Below are positions 55,057 through 63,988 of a DNA stretch of 64,000 nucleotides, one piece after another. Within the stretch, counting starts at the first letter, position 1. The number at the start of each line of letters is the position of its first letter. Below the pieces are notes generated by a model. The model did no database searches and was not told where the DNA came from. It saw nothing but the letters and a program-made list of their open reading frames with translations. The DNA lies in contig CAJSZV010000007.1 in assembly GCA_910574345.1 (NCBI GenBank), forward strand, positions 124,001 to 188,000, written 5' to 3'. A program made the position numbers and the translations under genes. This DNA comes from Clostridiaceae bacterium. Lineage in GTDB: Bacteria; Bacillota; Clostridia; Lachnospirales; Lachnospiraceae.

Positions 55057-55430
55057 AGCTTCGTAACCTCCCTCCATGCTTCATTTGCGATTTTGTCAAA
55101 AATAGGCTGGATAGCAGGATTGATGTAATCTCGCCCCTGTACCCAGCCGCCGTTTCTTGTTCCATGCCCGTATTGCAGGATGATGGCAATCGGAACTCCA
55201 TTTTGAATATTTGAGTTGTAAAACGAAATCGTTACCGACCCGTTCTTGTTCTTAATCTCGTATCGCCATGAACTGGCGGTTTTTCCCGAATCGACAGGTG
55301 TTGCAGACGCAAGGGCGGCTACTCCCTCTCGACCGTACTTATCAAGGTCTCCGAGTTTAACGACCTCTTTTGCCCTCTCTAAATACCTTGTCAATTTAGA
55401 GAAGTCGCCCTTTTGTCTGAACGTTATCAT
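55053..55430 (-). CDS. HK97 gp10-like neck/tail-completion protein
   Basis: 125 residues with GAGGAGAATTTTAT before the ATG. LTRYLERAKEVVKLGDLDKY then ATPVDSGKTASSWRYEI is the gp10 motif (A.A..TP..TG....SW); RDYINPAIQPIFDKIANEAW ends it. These proteins finish the tail-head joint. It lies between lysin and tape measure, rather than with the connectors at 58.8-59.4 kb, where this family is usual. Confidence 0.75.
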   Translation of the reverse strand: MITFRQKGDFSKLTRYLERAKEVVKLGDLDKYGREGVAALASATPVDSGKTASSWRYEIKNKNGSVTISFYNSNIQNGVPIAIILQYGHGTRNGGWVQGRDYINPAIQPIFDKIANEAWREVTKL

Positions 55431-55443
55431 ATAAAATTCTCCT

Positions 55444-57003
55444 CTACATAAGCGCGTTTACCCTGCTCTGAACCACAGAGTAGTCATAGCCGGCTTTGGT
55501 GAGCGCCTCTTTACGGGCATCACCGTTGCCCCATTTTCCCTGTATGACCTCACGAGCCACAGCATCAACCGATTTCTTGGAAGAAGAGACGAGAGCGTTG
55601 ACGCGGTTCTGGACCTCACTGTAGTCATAGCCGGCCTTGGCGAGCGCCTCTTTACGGGCATCACCGTTGCCCCATTTTCCGGCGATTACTTCCTTCGCAA
55701 CTTCGTCTACGGACTTCTTGGAAACTCCAGCCTTTCCGGAAAGGATAGCGTTTACACGCCCCTGGACCTCAGCGTAATTGTAACCAGCCGCAGTAAGGGC
55801 GTTTTTACGAGCATCGCCATTGCCCCAAGCTCCATGAATCACCTCGTTGGCAATCTCATCTACGGTCTTCTTCGTTTCCGGAGAAACAACGGTTGAAGTG
55901 CCGGCGGCATATTTCGGACGGGCGAACCCACGGATATACCCCCAGCCGACATTGATGGTACGGCGGTCAACCTTTTCGCCCTTATTACCCTCGATACAGA
56001 CAATCGTGTCGCCGTATACCTGCTCCACATAACCGATATGGTCTGCATAACCGTCATTCGGCTGCGTGGAATCGTCCCAGTTGAACAGGATTACGTCCCC
56101 GACCTCAGGCTTCACAGAACCATCCTCAATCCAGATGCCCTTTTTCTTAAAGATCTCGATGTGCTTCTCGCAGCCCACTTCGGTCCCGATCAGATCGACA
56201 GCCCCTGCCTTAATTGCACAGGCGGATACGAATGCATCACACCATTCATCAGTGGTCTGTATTGCATAACCGCGGGCAAGCGGCTTATGGGAGTTGTATG
56301 TATCCAGAATCTCTTTGAACTTCCCATTTGCTTCGGAATATCCAAGCCAGCCGCGGGCAACATCCAATACAGTGTTTGCCGTTATCCCGGTTTTGACAGT
56401 ATTGCTCTCCTCTGAAAAATAGTAGTTCATATCAACATTTCCGCTGATTCCGGGAACGCTGCCCTTGCTGCTGTACTGATGGAAAGAGCACGGATAATCT
56501 GCATCGCCGCTCCAGTCAGCAAGCCATTTGATATACTTGTCGAGAAGAGCGTGGTCGTACCAGTTCCGGTAGTAGTCAATGTTAAAATAGACTCCAGCCT
56601 TATATCCGAGAGATTCCACCGTTTCACAGAACGCTTTTGTATGTGCATTGCATTCGGCTCTCCCAAGCGTCACACCGGAAGCCGCTGCCTTTGTGACTGT
56701 GTCATACTCGAAGTCGAAGAACACGATGGTCTCTTTACCGAGACCGGCTTTCTGAAGATTCGCGATGCATGACCGCGCCTCCTGCTTCGCCTCTTCGACA
56801 TTGAGTGCATAAGAAAAGTGGTACACACCCATAATGGCGAGACCCGCTTCCTTACACTTCTTTACATTTTCAAAGAATCTGGAATCTACTGTATGTCTGT
56901 AACCCTCTCTGAGAATTACAAACTCGATTCCACTATTCTTAACCTTCCCGGCATCAATATTTCCTTGCCAGGTTGAGATATCTATTCCGCACTTTTTAGG
57001 CAT
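55444..57003 (-). CDS. Endolysin: GH25 muramidase + CHAP + three Cpl-7 repeats
   Basis: 519 residues from the ATG at 57003 (AAGGGG 8 nt upstream). Residues ~1-205 form a GH25 lysozyme with CGIDISTWQGNID, an FFDFEYD acid pair and VDMNYY. Residues ~215-375 form a CHAP amidase/endopeptidase with catalytic Cys in DEWCDAFV and His in YADHIGYVEQVYGD. Three 42-residue CW_7/Cpl-7 cell-wall repeats follow, each with (E)VI.G.WGNGDARK.AL..AGY(N/D)Y. It can cut both glycan and peptide bonds. It lies inside the tail operon, far from the holins. Confidence 0.93.
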   Translation of the reverse strand: MPKKCGIDISTWQGNIDAGKVKNSGIEFVILREGYRHTVDSRFFENVKKCKEAGLAIMGVYHFSYALNVEEAKQEARSCIANLQKAGLGKETIVFFDFEYDTVTKAAASGVTLGRAECNAHTKAFCETVESLGYKAGVYFNIDYYRNWYDHALLDKYIKWLADWSGDADYPCSFHQYSSKGSVPGISGNVDMNYYFSEESNTVKTGITANTVLDVARGWLGYSEANGKFKEILDTYNSHKPLARGYAIQTTDEWCDAFVSACAIKAGAVDLIGTEVGCEKHIEIFKKKGIWIEDGSVKPEVGDVILFNWDDSTQPNDGYADHIGYVEQVYGDTIVCIEGNKGEKVDRRTINVGWGYIRGFARPKYAAGTSTVVSPETKKTVDEIANEVIHGAWGNGDARKNALTAAGYNYAEVQGRVNAILSGKAGVSKKSVDEVAKEVIAGKWGNGDARKEALAKAGYDYSEVQNRVNALVSSSKKSVDAVAREVIQGKWGNGDARKEALTKAGYDYSVVQSRVNALM

Positions 57004-57008
57004 AATCA

Positions 57009-57554
57009 TCACCCCTTCGAATTTAATTGTTTTCTTCGTGCTGCATTTAAAGCGGCATTGCGTTTCATAATTTCTCTCCTGCTTCTCTTTTTAGGTGGCG
57101 AATTCTTAATGTTGCACACCTTAATAAGAGTAAGAAGACGATTAAGATGCCACTTCTGACACTCAAACGGAATATTCAGAGCAATCATCCAGTAGTAAAT
57201 AATCTCTGCCGTAACTTGTTCTCTGCTGGCTTTTACTGCCTTTTCCTCCGTAAAATGAGTAGCAGTCATCGGAGCATCGATGTATCGGTTAATTTGGTCG
57301 ATACAAGATGTTGTCAGATAGTTATACACTTCCGGATTCACATTCTGCGTGAGTGTCATACATTGCACATAATCCAATGTTTCCTCAAGCGTCTTTTCCT
57401 GTTTGGTAAGAAAGGGCTTGCACCATTTGGATTCCCATTTTGAAAGGGAGACAAGGGAATGCTCCAACTGCAATGTTTGCTCTTTGGGGTAGATAAACAT
57501 CTGGTTTATTTCATCCCATTGTTCCTCGCCAGCAGGTATTGTAATTCGCAACAT
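57009..57554 (-). CDS. Tail-chaperone-region protein of unknown role
   Basis: 181 residues from the ATG at 57554 (AGGAGG 8 nt upstream). ITIPAGEEQWDEINQMFIYP and LEHSLVSLSKWESKWCKPF are typical of a family next to tail assembly chaperones in Firmicute siphophages. The C terminus is very basic (KKRSRREIMKRNAALNAARRK). It follows the first chaperone gene by 27 nt in the same frame, without a visible slippery site. It may be the second chaperone, made as a separate protein. Confidence 0.65.
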   Translation of the reverse strand: MLRITIPAGEEQWDEINQMFIYPKEQTLQLEHSLVSLSKWESKWCKPFLTKQEKTLEETLDYVQCMTLTQNVNPEVYNYLTTSCIDQINRYIDAPMTATHFTEEKAVKASREQVTAEIIYYWMIALNIPFECQKWHLNRLLTLIKVCNIKNSPPKKRSRREIMKRNAALNAARRKQLNSKG

Positions 57555-57581
57555 TCCCTTCACCTCCTCTTGCTTTCAGAT

Positions 57582-57980
57582 TTAATTCGCTACCGGAGTC
57601 AATGCCGGCGCTGCCCCCTGTCTGGAGTTCGGAACAATACCGTTCACAAACTTTGCCGCCGCATCAGCGTTGGTTGCCAGCTCCATAAATAGGACAGAAT
57701 AAGCTTCCGTTTCGGAAAAAGCCTTGGACAGTTCATCAGATTTGATAAACCGCTTCCCGTCGGGGCTCTTCTCGCCGTATGCTTTGAGAATCAGTTCCTT
57801 GAAAATCTTGATGATGGCCGGAGTATCCTGTGCTGCCACAATTCTCCGAATCATCTCAGACAGCCCGCCGGTAGTCCCCATTTCCATCTCCATACATTCC
57901 GCCTCGGAAAGATTGAAGTAATGGTCTTCCGTGCGCTCAGTTCCGTTGTAATCCTTGTAGGTTATCGCTTTCTTTAACAT
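57582..57980 (-). CDS. Tail assembly chaperone (gpG-like)
   Basis: 132 residues from the ATG at 57980 (AAAGGAGAAAACATT upstream). MLKKAITYKDYNGTERTEDH then YFNLSEAECMEMEM, LILKAYGEKSPDGKRFIKSD and ALATNADAAAKFVNGIVP-like text fit the tail chaperone family that coats the tape measure before tube assembly. It follows the tail tube gene by 91 nt, its usual place. Confidence 0.78.
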   Translation of the reverse strand: MLKKAITYKDYNGTERTEDHYFNLSEAECMEMEMGTTGGLSEMIRRIVAAQDTPAIIKIFKELILKAYGEKSPDGKRFIKSDELSKAFSETEAYSVLFMELATNADAAAKFVNGIVPNSRQGAAPALTPVAN

Positions 57981-58071
57981 AATGTTTTCTCCTTTCGACA
58001 ATAAAAAAAAAAGGAGCCGCCAGCTTTTACACTGAAACGGCTCCCAATCTACTTAAATATGAAGTTGTGAA

Positions 58072-58779
58072 TTAGCCCGCTGTCTGGAACTCCTGATAAA
58101 GCTTCAGAATCTCATCCGGCAGCGGCAGCCTTGCGTCAACGCCATCCGTACCGCCCTCGGTGGTAGGCTCTGTACCGTACAGAATCTCCTCCAGCTTAGC
58201 CATGAACTTGGCGTCAAACTTGGTGGAATCGAAAGTAAGACATGCCGTCGGCTTGAGCTTCTTACCATCGATAACCGTGTTGATAGCCACCGGAGTCGTG
58301 CTGATCTCCCAGGAGAGGGTGATAGGTTCCGGGCTGTCGTTGATGGTAGAATAGCCTTTTTCGGACGGAGCAGCCAAAGCACCGTAAATCAGATGCAGCT
58401 TATAGCCGTAGTCGTTGTTGTCCACATCGTTGCCCAGAATAGTCCGGTAAGAGAGACCGAACGTCTTTCTGGACTGCTGACCTGCAAACATACCGGGCAC
58501 AACCTCGACCGAGCCATCGCACTCCGCAAATTCATCAGGGTACATATACGCCTCGACAGTAGCCCCAAATTCCTCCGCCGACATCAGATTCAGGTACTTG
58601 ATGTTATCTGCGTAAATCGGAGAAGCTTCCGCTCCGGAAGGACTTTCCGATACAGCACTCAGACCATTCCATGCGACACCTTTACTGTAAACGCCGCCAG
58701 CCTGAATAGGGTAAAGAACGCCGCGATCCACACCGGTCTCATACAGACGCTCGCCAGTTTTATCCCAAACAAGTTTCAT
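58072..58779 (-). CDS. Major tail tube protein
   Basis: 235 residues with AAGGAGG before the ATG. MKLVWDKTGERLYETGVDRG, NIKYLNLMSAEEFGATVEAY near residue 65 and GLSYRTILGNDV near 115 match the phi13/TP901-type major tail protein. Subunits stack as hexamers around the tape measure. An AT-rich 91-nt gap with a run of A follows before the chaperone gene. Confidence 0.9.
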   Translation of the reverse strand: MKLVWDKTGERLYETGVDRGVLYPIQAGGVYSKGVAWNGLSAVSESPSGAEASPIYADNIKYLNLMSAEEFGATVEAYMYPDEFAECDGSVEVVPGMFAGQQSRKTFGLSYRTILGNDVDNNDYGYKLHLIYGALAAPSEKGYSTINDSPEPITLSWEISTTPVAINTVIDGKKLKPTACLTFDSTKFDAKFMAKLEEILYGTEPTTEGGTDGVDARLPLPDEILKLYQEFQTAG

Positions 58780-58793
58780 AGATTTGTTCCTCC

Positions 58794-59105
58794 TTAAAAG
58801 AATATGGTAAAGACATCATGATTCAGGTTGTCTTTTTCGTAATGCCGGATAAACCGACAAGTAGGCAAAGCAGCTACTTTACCTACGAGTAGACTATCCG
58901 GATCTTTATCAATGACTGTTACCGAATATTTTCGATGAGACAAATAAACCCCGTCATTCGCATACGTGTTCTCGATACCGTCAAGACCGTATACGATGGC
59001 GGGGTAATTCATCTTAACCGATTCTGGGGGTTGAAAATAAGCATTCCTCGTTCCAAGGATCTCACAGAATATCTCATGTAGCAGAAAACGTCTGTTCGTC
59101 GCCAT
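58794..59105 (-). CDS. Phage tail terminator/head-tail joining protein
   Basis: 103 residues from the ATG at 59105, chosen because AGGGGG lies 8 nt upstream; a GTG three codons before is possible. Short beta-rich fold: NYPAIVYGLDGIENTYAND, SHRKYSVTVIDKDPDSLL, CRFIRHYEKDNLNHDVFTI. The pattern (PAIVY..........Y.VT..D.DPDS) is that of the tail completion/terminator family. It overlaps the preceding connector by 32 nt. Confidence 0.7.
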   Translation of the reverse strand: MATNRRFLLHEIFCEILGTRNAYFQPPESVKMNYPAIVYGLDGIENTYANDGVYLSHRKYSVTVIDKDPDSLLVGKVAALPTCRFIRHYEKDNLNHDVFTIFF

Positions 59106-59412
59106 GATATACACCCCCTATTGTCAGAATCAGCCTTGGGTACTGAACTTCTACATTTGAAATTTTCCATTTAGCGCCCATAAACCCAACGTACCGCATC
59201 GAATGAAAATTCTCATTGGCAAACGGATCGGCAACGATGCTGATCTCATTTGCAACATTGATGTCGTCGTTGAGCGTTTCAGCGCTTTGGAGCCTGCGCA
59301 TATTACGAGTCAAATCACCATAGTACATACGCTCGGTAATCTGCTCTTCCCACACACCAGGTCTCGTTTCCACTGTTTCAGCATAGCCGATTGGTCCGTA
59401 AAATTTCGCCAT
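59074..59412 (-). CDS. Head-tail connector protein
   Basis: 112 residues. MAKFYGPIGYAETVETRPGV and RMYYGDLTRNMRRLQSAE then GFMGAKWKISNVEVQYPRLI are of the short head-closure family of HK97-type siphophages. GGAGGTGAAAATTC precedes the ATG. It follows the capsid gene by 22 nt and overlaps the next gene by 32 nt. Confidence 0.68.
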   Translation of the reverse strand: MAKFYGPIGYAETVETRPGVWEEQITERMYYGDLTRNMRRLQSAETLNDDINVANEISIVADPFANENFHSMRYVGFMGAKWKISNVEVQYPRLILTIGGVYHGDEQTFSAT

Positions 59413-59434
59413 TTTGAATTTTCACCTCCGAACA

Positions 59435-61306
59435 TTAGCCGCTGACAGACGCATTCGTCTCTTTCTCCTCGATGACGATAGCAGACTTAATTCTGGTAAG
59501 CTGACCGGACTTGCGCGTCTCCAGCAGCGACTGAAGCTGATTGAACTTGATATCGAAGTCGGTGAAGTGCGTCACATCCCCACCCTTGGAAGCGCCGTAT
59601 CCGTAGTCAGCCATATTCACGCAAATCGCGTGCAGCTTGTGCTTGACGCCGTCGGAATCGGTACGAACCTTCCCCTCGAACTGCGTAACCTCATAGATAT
59701 TGGCAACGCCCAAAGCCGCAGCAAGCTCGGTATCCGTCTCGTAAATACGGCGGCCATTACGGTCACGAGCGAGAATCATGGTGTTGTGCATATCAGTGGT
59801 AATGAACAGATCCGGCTTACCGGTACCACGGAAGTCCTTGCGAGCCTTACGCAGAGCCGTAACCATAGCCTCTGCATAAATGAAGCTTTCGCCGAAATAC
59901 TGCTCGGTGTTGGCACCCTGAAGCTCTTTTGCCATGGCTGCAAAGTCCACATCCTTGTGGATGGTGTACAGCTCATCGTCAGTCCAGATTGGACGAATCT
60001 TGTCCGGGAAGATTTTCTCAGGGTCACTGTTAGGACGCTCATCACCCAGCATGGTAGCAACAGCCAGCGTTTCTTTCAAAGAAATCTGGTCGATGCTATA
60101 CTGGAACTGAACGTAATCGAAATCCTCGATATCCACCACATCATCACGATGCAGTTCGGAAGTGACATATACAGTCTGCGGGTCCGTGGTACGCCTTACC
60201 AGCTCGTAGTTGCCGGTGATTTTCTTCTCGTTTCCTTTCTGATAACCCTTGGCGGACAGTGCGTCGATGTTCCGAATATCTACATGAGAAGTACGAACCC
60301 GACCGTGAGGGATTTTCTGAGTCTTGGCCATGATAGCGTCAACCCATCCCATATCATTGGTGATAAGTTCGGGAGTGCGGCTGGGATGCGCCTCAACATA
60401 CTCCGGGAACATGGTGGTGATGTTTCCGTTGCCGGTCTGAATAAAGCCACTGATATCGGCGTGCTGAAGACCATGCTCCTCGCTATAAATTTTCATAGCA
60501 AGCTTGAGCGAACCAACGTTGCTGGATTTAGCGATCTCCAGAATTTCACTCTGAGCCGCGTGAGAGAGAACATTCTCCTGAGTCTCACCCTTGTTGTCAA
60601 ACACATTATGTTTCATATCTTCGTTTCCTCCTTTAGAATCGTCATTGTTATCTTCCGGCTCCCCATTTTCACTGAGAGCCATCCCGACCATAGCCAACAT
60701 CACGTTCTGCTCCTTTTCGTCGAGCTTCTTACAAATCCGGTCAAAGACCTCGCCGACGGTTTCGTCGTCTTCAGACGGTTTGTCGTCCGGTTTCTTGTCC
60801 TTGGATTCGCCTTTATCGTCCGGCTTCTTGTCTTTGTTTTCGCCCTCATCAGAGTGATAGAGCATGATGTTTTCGTTGTAATTGATAATCAGCTCATCCT
60901 CGACGGCAACGCCGTGATTCATAACAGTGTCAATGTAGGCTCCGGGATTTGCACCCGCCAGAACAAGGCTCACCTCACGGATGATACCGTGAACGACATC
61001 TTTCCCCATCTGCTTCAACTGATTTGCCGCGATGGACAAGGAAACAACGTCCCCGTGCTGAACCAACTTTTTAGCCGTCTGTCCGGATTCCGTATCGTTA
61101 AACGTACAGTAGGCATAAACCCCATCATCCCTGTTTTCCAACAATGCGTGCCCCAAAACATTATTCTGGGAATCATGCTGATGGTTCCAAACCAGGCTTA
61201 CAGTCTCGCCGTCCTGCTGTTTAAAAGCATTCTTACGGATAATTCTTCCGTCGGCGCACTGCAAATCATTTCTCGTGGCCCAGCCACTGAAATCATATTT
61301 TGCCAT
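59435..61306 (-). CDS. Fused prohead protease-major capsid protein (HK97 type)
   Basis: 623 residues. Residues ~1-135 form a prohead protease domain: LVWNHQHD near residue 37, HGDVVSLSIAANQL near 90 (with a plausible nucleophile Ser) and REVSLVLAGANPGAYID near 120. An acidic, Lys/Asp-rich linker (about 155-240, EGENKDKKPDDKGESKD) follows, serving as a delta-like scaffold. The HK97-fold capsid protein covers ~250-620, with GNYELVRRTTDPQTVYVTSE and PDLFITTDMHNTM. Most phages carry protease and capsid as separate genes. The protease probably cuts itself and the linker away during maturation. Confidence 0.85.
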   Translation of the reverse strand: MAKYDFSGWATRNDLQCADGRIIRKNAFKQQDGETVSLVWNHQHDSQNNVLGHALLENRDDGVYAYCTFNDTESGQTAKKLVQHGDVVSLSIAANQLKQMGKDVVHGIIREVSLVLAGANPGAYIDTVMNHGVAVEDELIINYNENIMLYHSDEGENKDKKPDDKGESKDKKPDDKPSEDDETVGEVFDRICKKLDEKEQNVMLAMVGMALSENGEPEDNNDDSKGGNEDMKHNVFDNKGETQENVLSHAAQSEILEIAKSSNVGSLKLAMKIYSEEHGLQHADISGFIQTGNGNITTMFPEYVEAHPSRTPELITNDMGWVDAIMAKTQKIPHGRVRTSHVDIRNIDALSAKGYQKGNEKKITGNYELVRRTTDPQTVYVTSELHRDDVVDIEDFDYVQFQYSIDQISLKETLAVATMLGDERPNSDPEKIFPDKIRPIWTDDELYTIHKDVDFAAMAKELQGANTEQYFGESFIYAEAMVTALRKARKDFRGTGKPDLFITTDMHNTMILARDRNGRRIYETDTELAAALGVANIYEVTQFEGKVRTDSDGVKHKLHAICVNMADYGYGASKGGDVTHFTDFDIKFNQLQSLLETRKSGQLTRIKSAIVIEEKETNASVSG

Positions 61307-61321
61307 TTTGAATTTTCCTCC

Positions 61322-62161
61322 TTACTTCTTTTTCTGTGATGATTTACGCTTGCGCTTGGACACCTTCGGCATCTCGGCGGCAATCTTGTCAAACTCCTTT
61401 TGATAAATTTCCTCATAAGAAGAGTCCAAAGACTCCTTTGCGGCTTTATAGGCTTCCCTCGCTGCGGAGATTGCCGATTTTAACCTGCTGGCAACCTGTT
61501 TTCGTTCAGCCGAAGCATTGGCAGAATTAGCCGCGCGGTCTTCTTTTGTTTCTTCTGACACCTGTTGCTTTCTCGCAGTGGCATCGGAACGGACACCTTC
61601 TTTACTGGACTGGGATTCTTCGCTTACTTTCGATTTTGCCGCTTTCGAATCCGAACGCAACTTGGCAATTTTCTCGTTACGCTCGGCTATCCGTTTTGCT
61701 CGTTCAGCTTTTGGCAAACTGTCCGGAATCTTTTCAGCCATAAGACGTTCTATCGCAGAATTAGTCTTGGATGTTATCCTTTCCTTCTCTGCCGTCGAGG
61801 TTTTTTCGATATCTTCCAAATCGGATTTTTTATCCGAATCGATTGCCTCTTTTTTACGAGATGCCCTTTTGGTTAGAGCATCGTTCAACTCCTTCAGACG
61901 TGCAGAGATTTGTTCCCTTGTGGCCGATGCTCTTTCTCTAAGCGCTGTTATAGTCTGTTTTCGCTTTTCCTGTTCCCCCTCAACCTTGGCCTTTTTCTCG
62001 GCTTTGATTTCGTTTTTGGTATAGGACCAGACTTTCTTTCCTTCATCCGAAAGCTTGGTAGCTGAGCGGCGTCCTTTCAATTCCCTGGTTCGCATGTAAT
62101 ATTCATGAGCTTTTTGGGGGTCGTAATAGGGAGAGGCATAATGCTGAAGATTATTGTCCAT
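61322..62161 (-). CDS. Coiled-coil, highly charged phage head protein
   Basis: 279 residues, start ATG directly after the portal stop. The N-terminal ~35 residues, NNLQHYASPYYDPQKAHEYY then MRTRELKGRR, are a recurrent N-terminal module in Firmicute phage head proteins. The rest is a long Lys/Arg/Glu/Ser coiled coil ending in KRKRKSSQKKK. It lies between portal and protease-capsid. Position and charge suggest a scaffold or minor internal head protein. Confidence 0.6.
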   Translation of the reverse strand: MDNNLQHYASPYYDPQKAHEYYMRTRELKGRRSATKLSDEGKKVWSYTKNEIKAEKKAKVEGEQEKRKQTITALRERASATREQISARLKELNDALTKRASRKKEAIDSDKKSDLEDIEKTSTAEKERITSKTNSAIERLMAEKIPDSLPKAERAKRIAERNEKIAKLRSDSKAAKSKVSEESQSSKEGVRSDATARKQQVSEETKEDRAANSANASAERKQVASRLKSAISAAREAYKAAKESLDSSYEEIYQKEFDKIAAEMPKVSKRKRKSSQKKK

Positions 62162-63520
62162 CTACGAATCCTCCTCCTCTTCCTCATCATCGGAAATATA
62201 ATCGCCGATTATCTTTTCTATTTCAGATTCAAGACTATCCAGCAATTCATTTACGATGCGGTCCTGTTCGCTCTCACCAGTTGAAGTTCCTTCGTCAGCC
62301 ATCGTCGGATTTCCGGAATTAACCTCGCCTTCTGTCTGGTTAAGATTTTTATTCCGAAGTTCATCCGCTTTCGGGTCTTTTGACGGTTTCCATCCAATCG
62401 TCTGCCGCATTTCATTCGAAGTCGCAATCTCATTACGAGTCAGCTTATCAGAGATTTCAGCCAATTCCGTAACAGGCACCAGTTTGAACGGGTCTCTGAA
62501 GAACATAATTGACTGCTTCTGAGATCGGGCAGTTTTGGTCAGAAACTTCCGTTTCATCTCGTCAACGATAGCAGAAACAATCGGCTCAATCGTTCGGTTG
62601 TAGTAATTGAGCATTGTCGTTTCGTCGGCTGTACCATCTAAAATACTCTGAGTGATTCCCAACTGGCTGTATAGCATACTCGTTAAGTATTCAATCTGAG
62701 ACATTAGATTGTTTCCAACGGAACGATTTAGCTGCGTGATATGCTCCGTACCATCGGTATAAGCGATACCATACTTAGAACCGGACAATTGCTGCTCAAT
62801 ATCTTTACGCCGTTTTTCGGCCTGTTGACGCCTTGCATCCGTCTTGATAACATACGGAAGCTGAATGATTAAATCCAACTTTCCGGAACTGCTTTGCTCA
62901 TCGACAACGTCCAAGAGATTCAATTTTCGGATTAACCGCTGCATCGTGGAATTCGGTTCGTTGATAACCGCATAAAGCGGATTTTCAATAATCGCAACCG
63001 CTTCCTTTGGCATAAGAATGTCTTCTTTCAAACCGGTGTTTTCATTGTAAACCTGAACACGAACATGCTTCGGGTACCATTCGAGAATTTTTCCAGTTCG
63101 CATCTTGTCAATATCGAATGAACCTGCCACTCCGTCTTCCGGATCATCATCGGTGTCGGTAGGTACGATGGCTACGCATCCTTCATCCAACATTGACATG
63201 ACAATATCCTGAATAAAAGAACGCCCAGTTTGATCTATATTGGCTTCCAAAGAAAGACAATTGTTCAAACTGGACTTTATAACTTCAAGAAATCGTTCAT
63301 TATCATCCAAACGGACGTGCTGAATGTTGATGGCAGCCGCATCCAATGCAATACGATTGTATACGGAAGTGACAATAGACCTCTCGTTTCCTCTGGTAAG
63401 ACGGGGGCGATCTGGTCTGTAAGAATATCCCGTTCCGATATCGCGGTAATAGTTTTGCTGACCGTTACTTCGGAAAGCGTTCCAGGCATGTTTAAACCTG
63501 GAACCAATCGCTATATCCAT
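62162..63520 (-). CDS. Phage portal protein
   Basis: 452 residues, AGGGAGGTGATG before the ATG. YNRIALDAAAINIQHVRLDD near residue 55, VSMLDEGCVAIVPTD-like text near 110, EWYPKHVRVQVYNENTG, and SMLYSQLGITQSILDG near 285 match the HK97/SPP1 portal group, and the C terminus is acidic (SDDEEEEEDS). It forms the dodecameric DNA entry ring at one capsid vertex. The terminase gene should lie beyond the right edge. Confidence 0.9.
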   Translation of the reverse strand: MDIAIGSRFKHAWNAFRSNGQQNYYRDIGTGYSYRPDRPRLTRGNERSIVTSVYNRIALDAAAINIQHVRLDDNERFLEVIKSSLNNCLSLEANIDQTGRSFIQDIVMSMLDEGCVAIVPTDTDDDPEDGVAGSFDIDKMRTGKILEWYPKHVRVQVYNENTGLKEDILMPKEAVAIIENPLYAVINEPNSTMQRLIRKLNLLDVVDEQSSSGKLDLIIQLPYVIKTDARRQQAEKRRKDIEQQLSGSKYGIAYTDGTEHITQLNRSVGNNLMSQIEYLTSMLYSQLGITQSILDGTADETTMLNYYNRTIEPIVSAIVDEMKRKFLTKTARSQKQSIMFFRDPFKLVPVTELAEISDKLTRNEIATSNEMRQTIGWKPSKDPKADELRNKNLNQTEGEVNSGNPTMADEGTSTGESEQDRIVNELLDSLESEIEKIIGDYISDDEEEEEDS

Positions 63521-63535
63521 TTTCTCATCACCTCC

Positions 63536-63988
63536 CTATGCCTTATCCAGCACTGTCTTTTTGTAAGCAACCCGACCGGAAGCCCATACACCATTTCGGA
63601 GCTGCGCCATGTTGTAACCTTCATCGGCAAGCGCCATCATAACGCCAACTTCCCCACGTTTTGCTACAAACTGAACGACTTTTCCAGACGGAGACCGAAT
63701 CTTTGAAGCCGACTGACTCATAAGTTCGGCCATTTTCTTGTTGTAGGCATTGATCGCCGAAGAACTCAATTTTCCGGATTTATTTACAGCTCCGGGAGTC
63801 CGAAGTATTTCATTCGCATATCGGCTCATTTCTTTTGAAGATTTTCTGCGAGCTTGCTCCGTAATCTTCTCGCTTTTCTTCTTGACCCAATTTGCGTCTT
63901 TTTTACTGAGATTTCCGAGTTGAGCCGGGGTTCGGCGAATGCCCCATTTCTGTCCCAAAATCCCATGGTGTTCCATCATCTCTGACAA
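63536..63988 (-). CDS. Small phage head-module protein (HGILGQKWGIRR type)
   Basis: 150 residues. MEHHGILGQKWGIRRTPAQL is a recurring N-terminal tag of small head-module proteins in Firmicute phages. The C-terminal ~40 residues have GKVVQFVAKRGEVGVMMALA and DEGYNMAQLRNGVWASGR. The TTG at 63988 has AGGTGAG 7 nt upstream; ATG at 63979 is the alternative. It lies 15 nt before the portal gene. The role is not known. Confidence 0.65.
   Translation of the reverse strand: MSEMMEHHGILGQKWGIRRTPAQLGNLSKKDANWVKKKSEKITEQARRKSSKEMSRYANEILRTPGAVNKSGKLSSSAINAYNKKMAELMSQSASKIRSPSGKVVQFVAKRGEVGVMMALADEGYNMAQLRNGVWASGRVAYKKTVLDKA

Noticed and set aside
57563-57600. Programmed frameshift joining the two tail chaperone genes
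   Set aside because: Both frames are the same, separated by a stop; no slippery heptamer is visible and the second gene has its own AGGAGG.
59414-61339. Long open frame on the plus strand (about 641 codons)
   Set aside because: Antisense to the protease-capsid gene, whose motifs are clear; no start signal.
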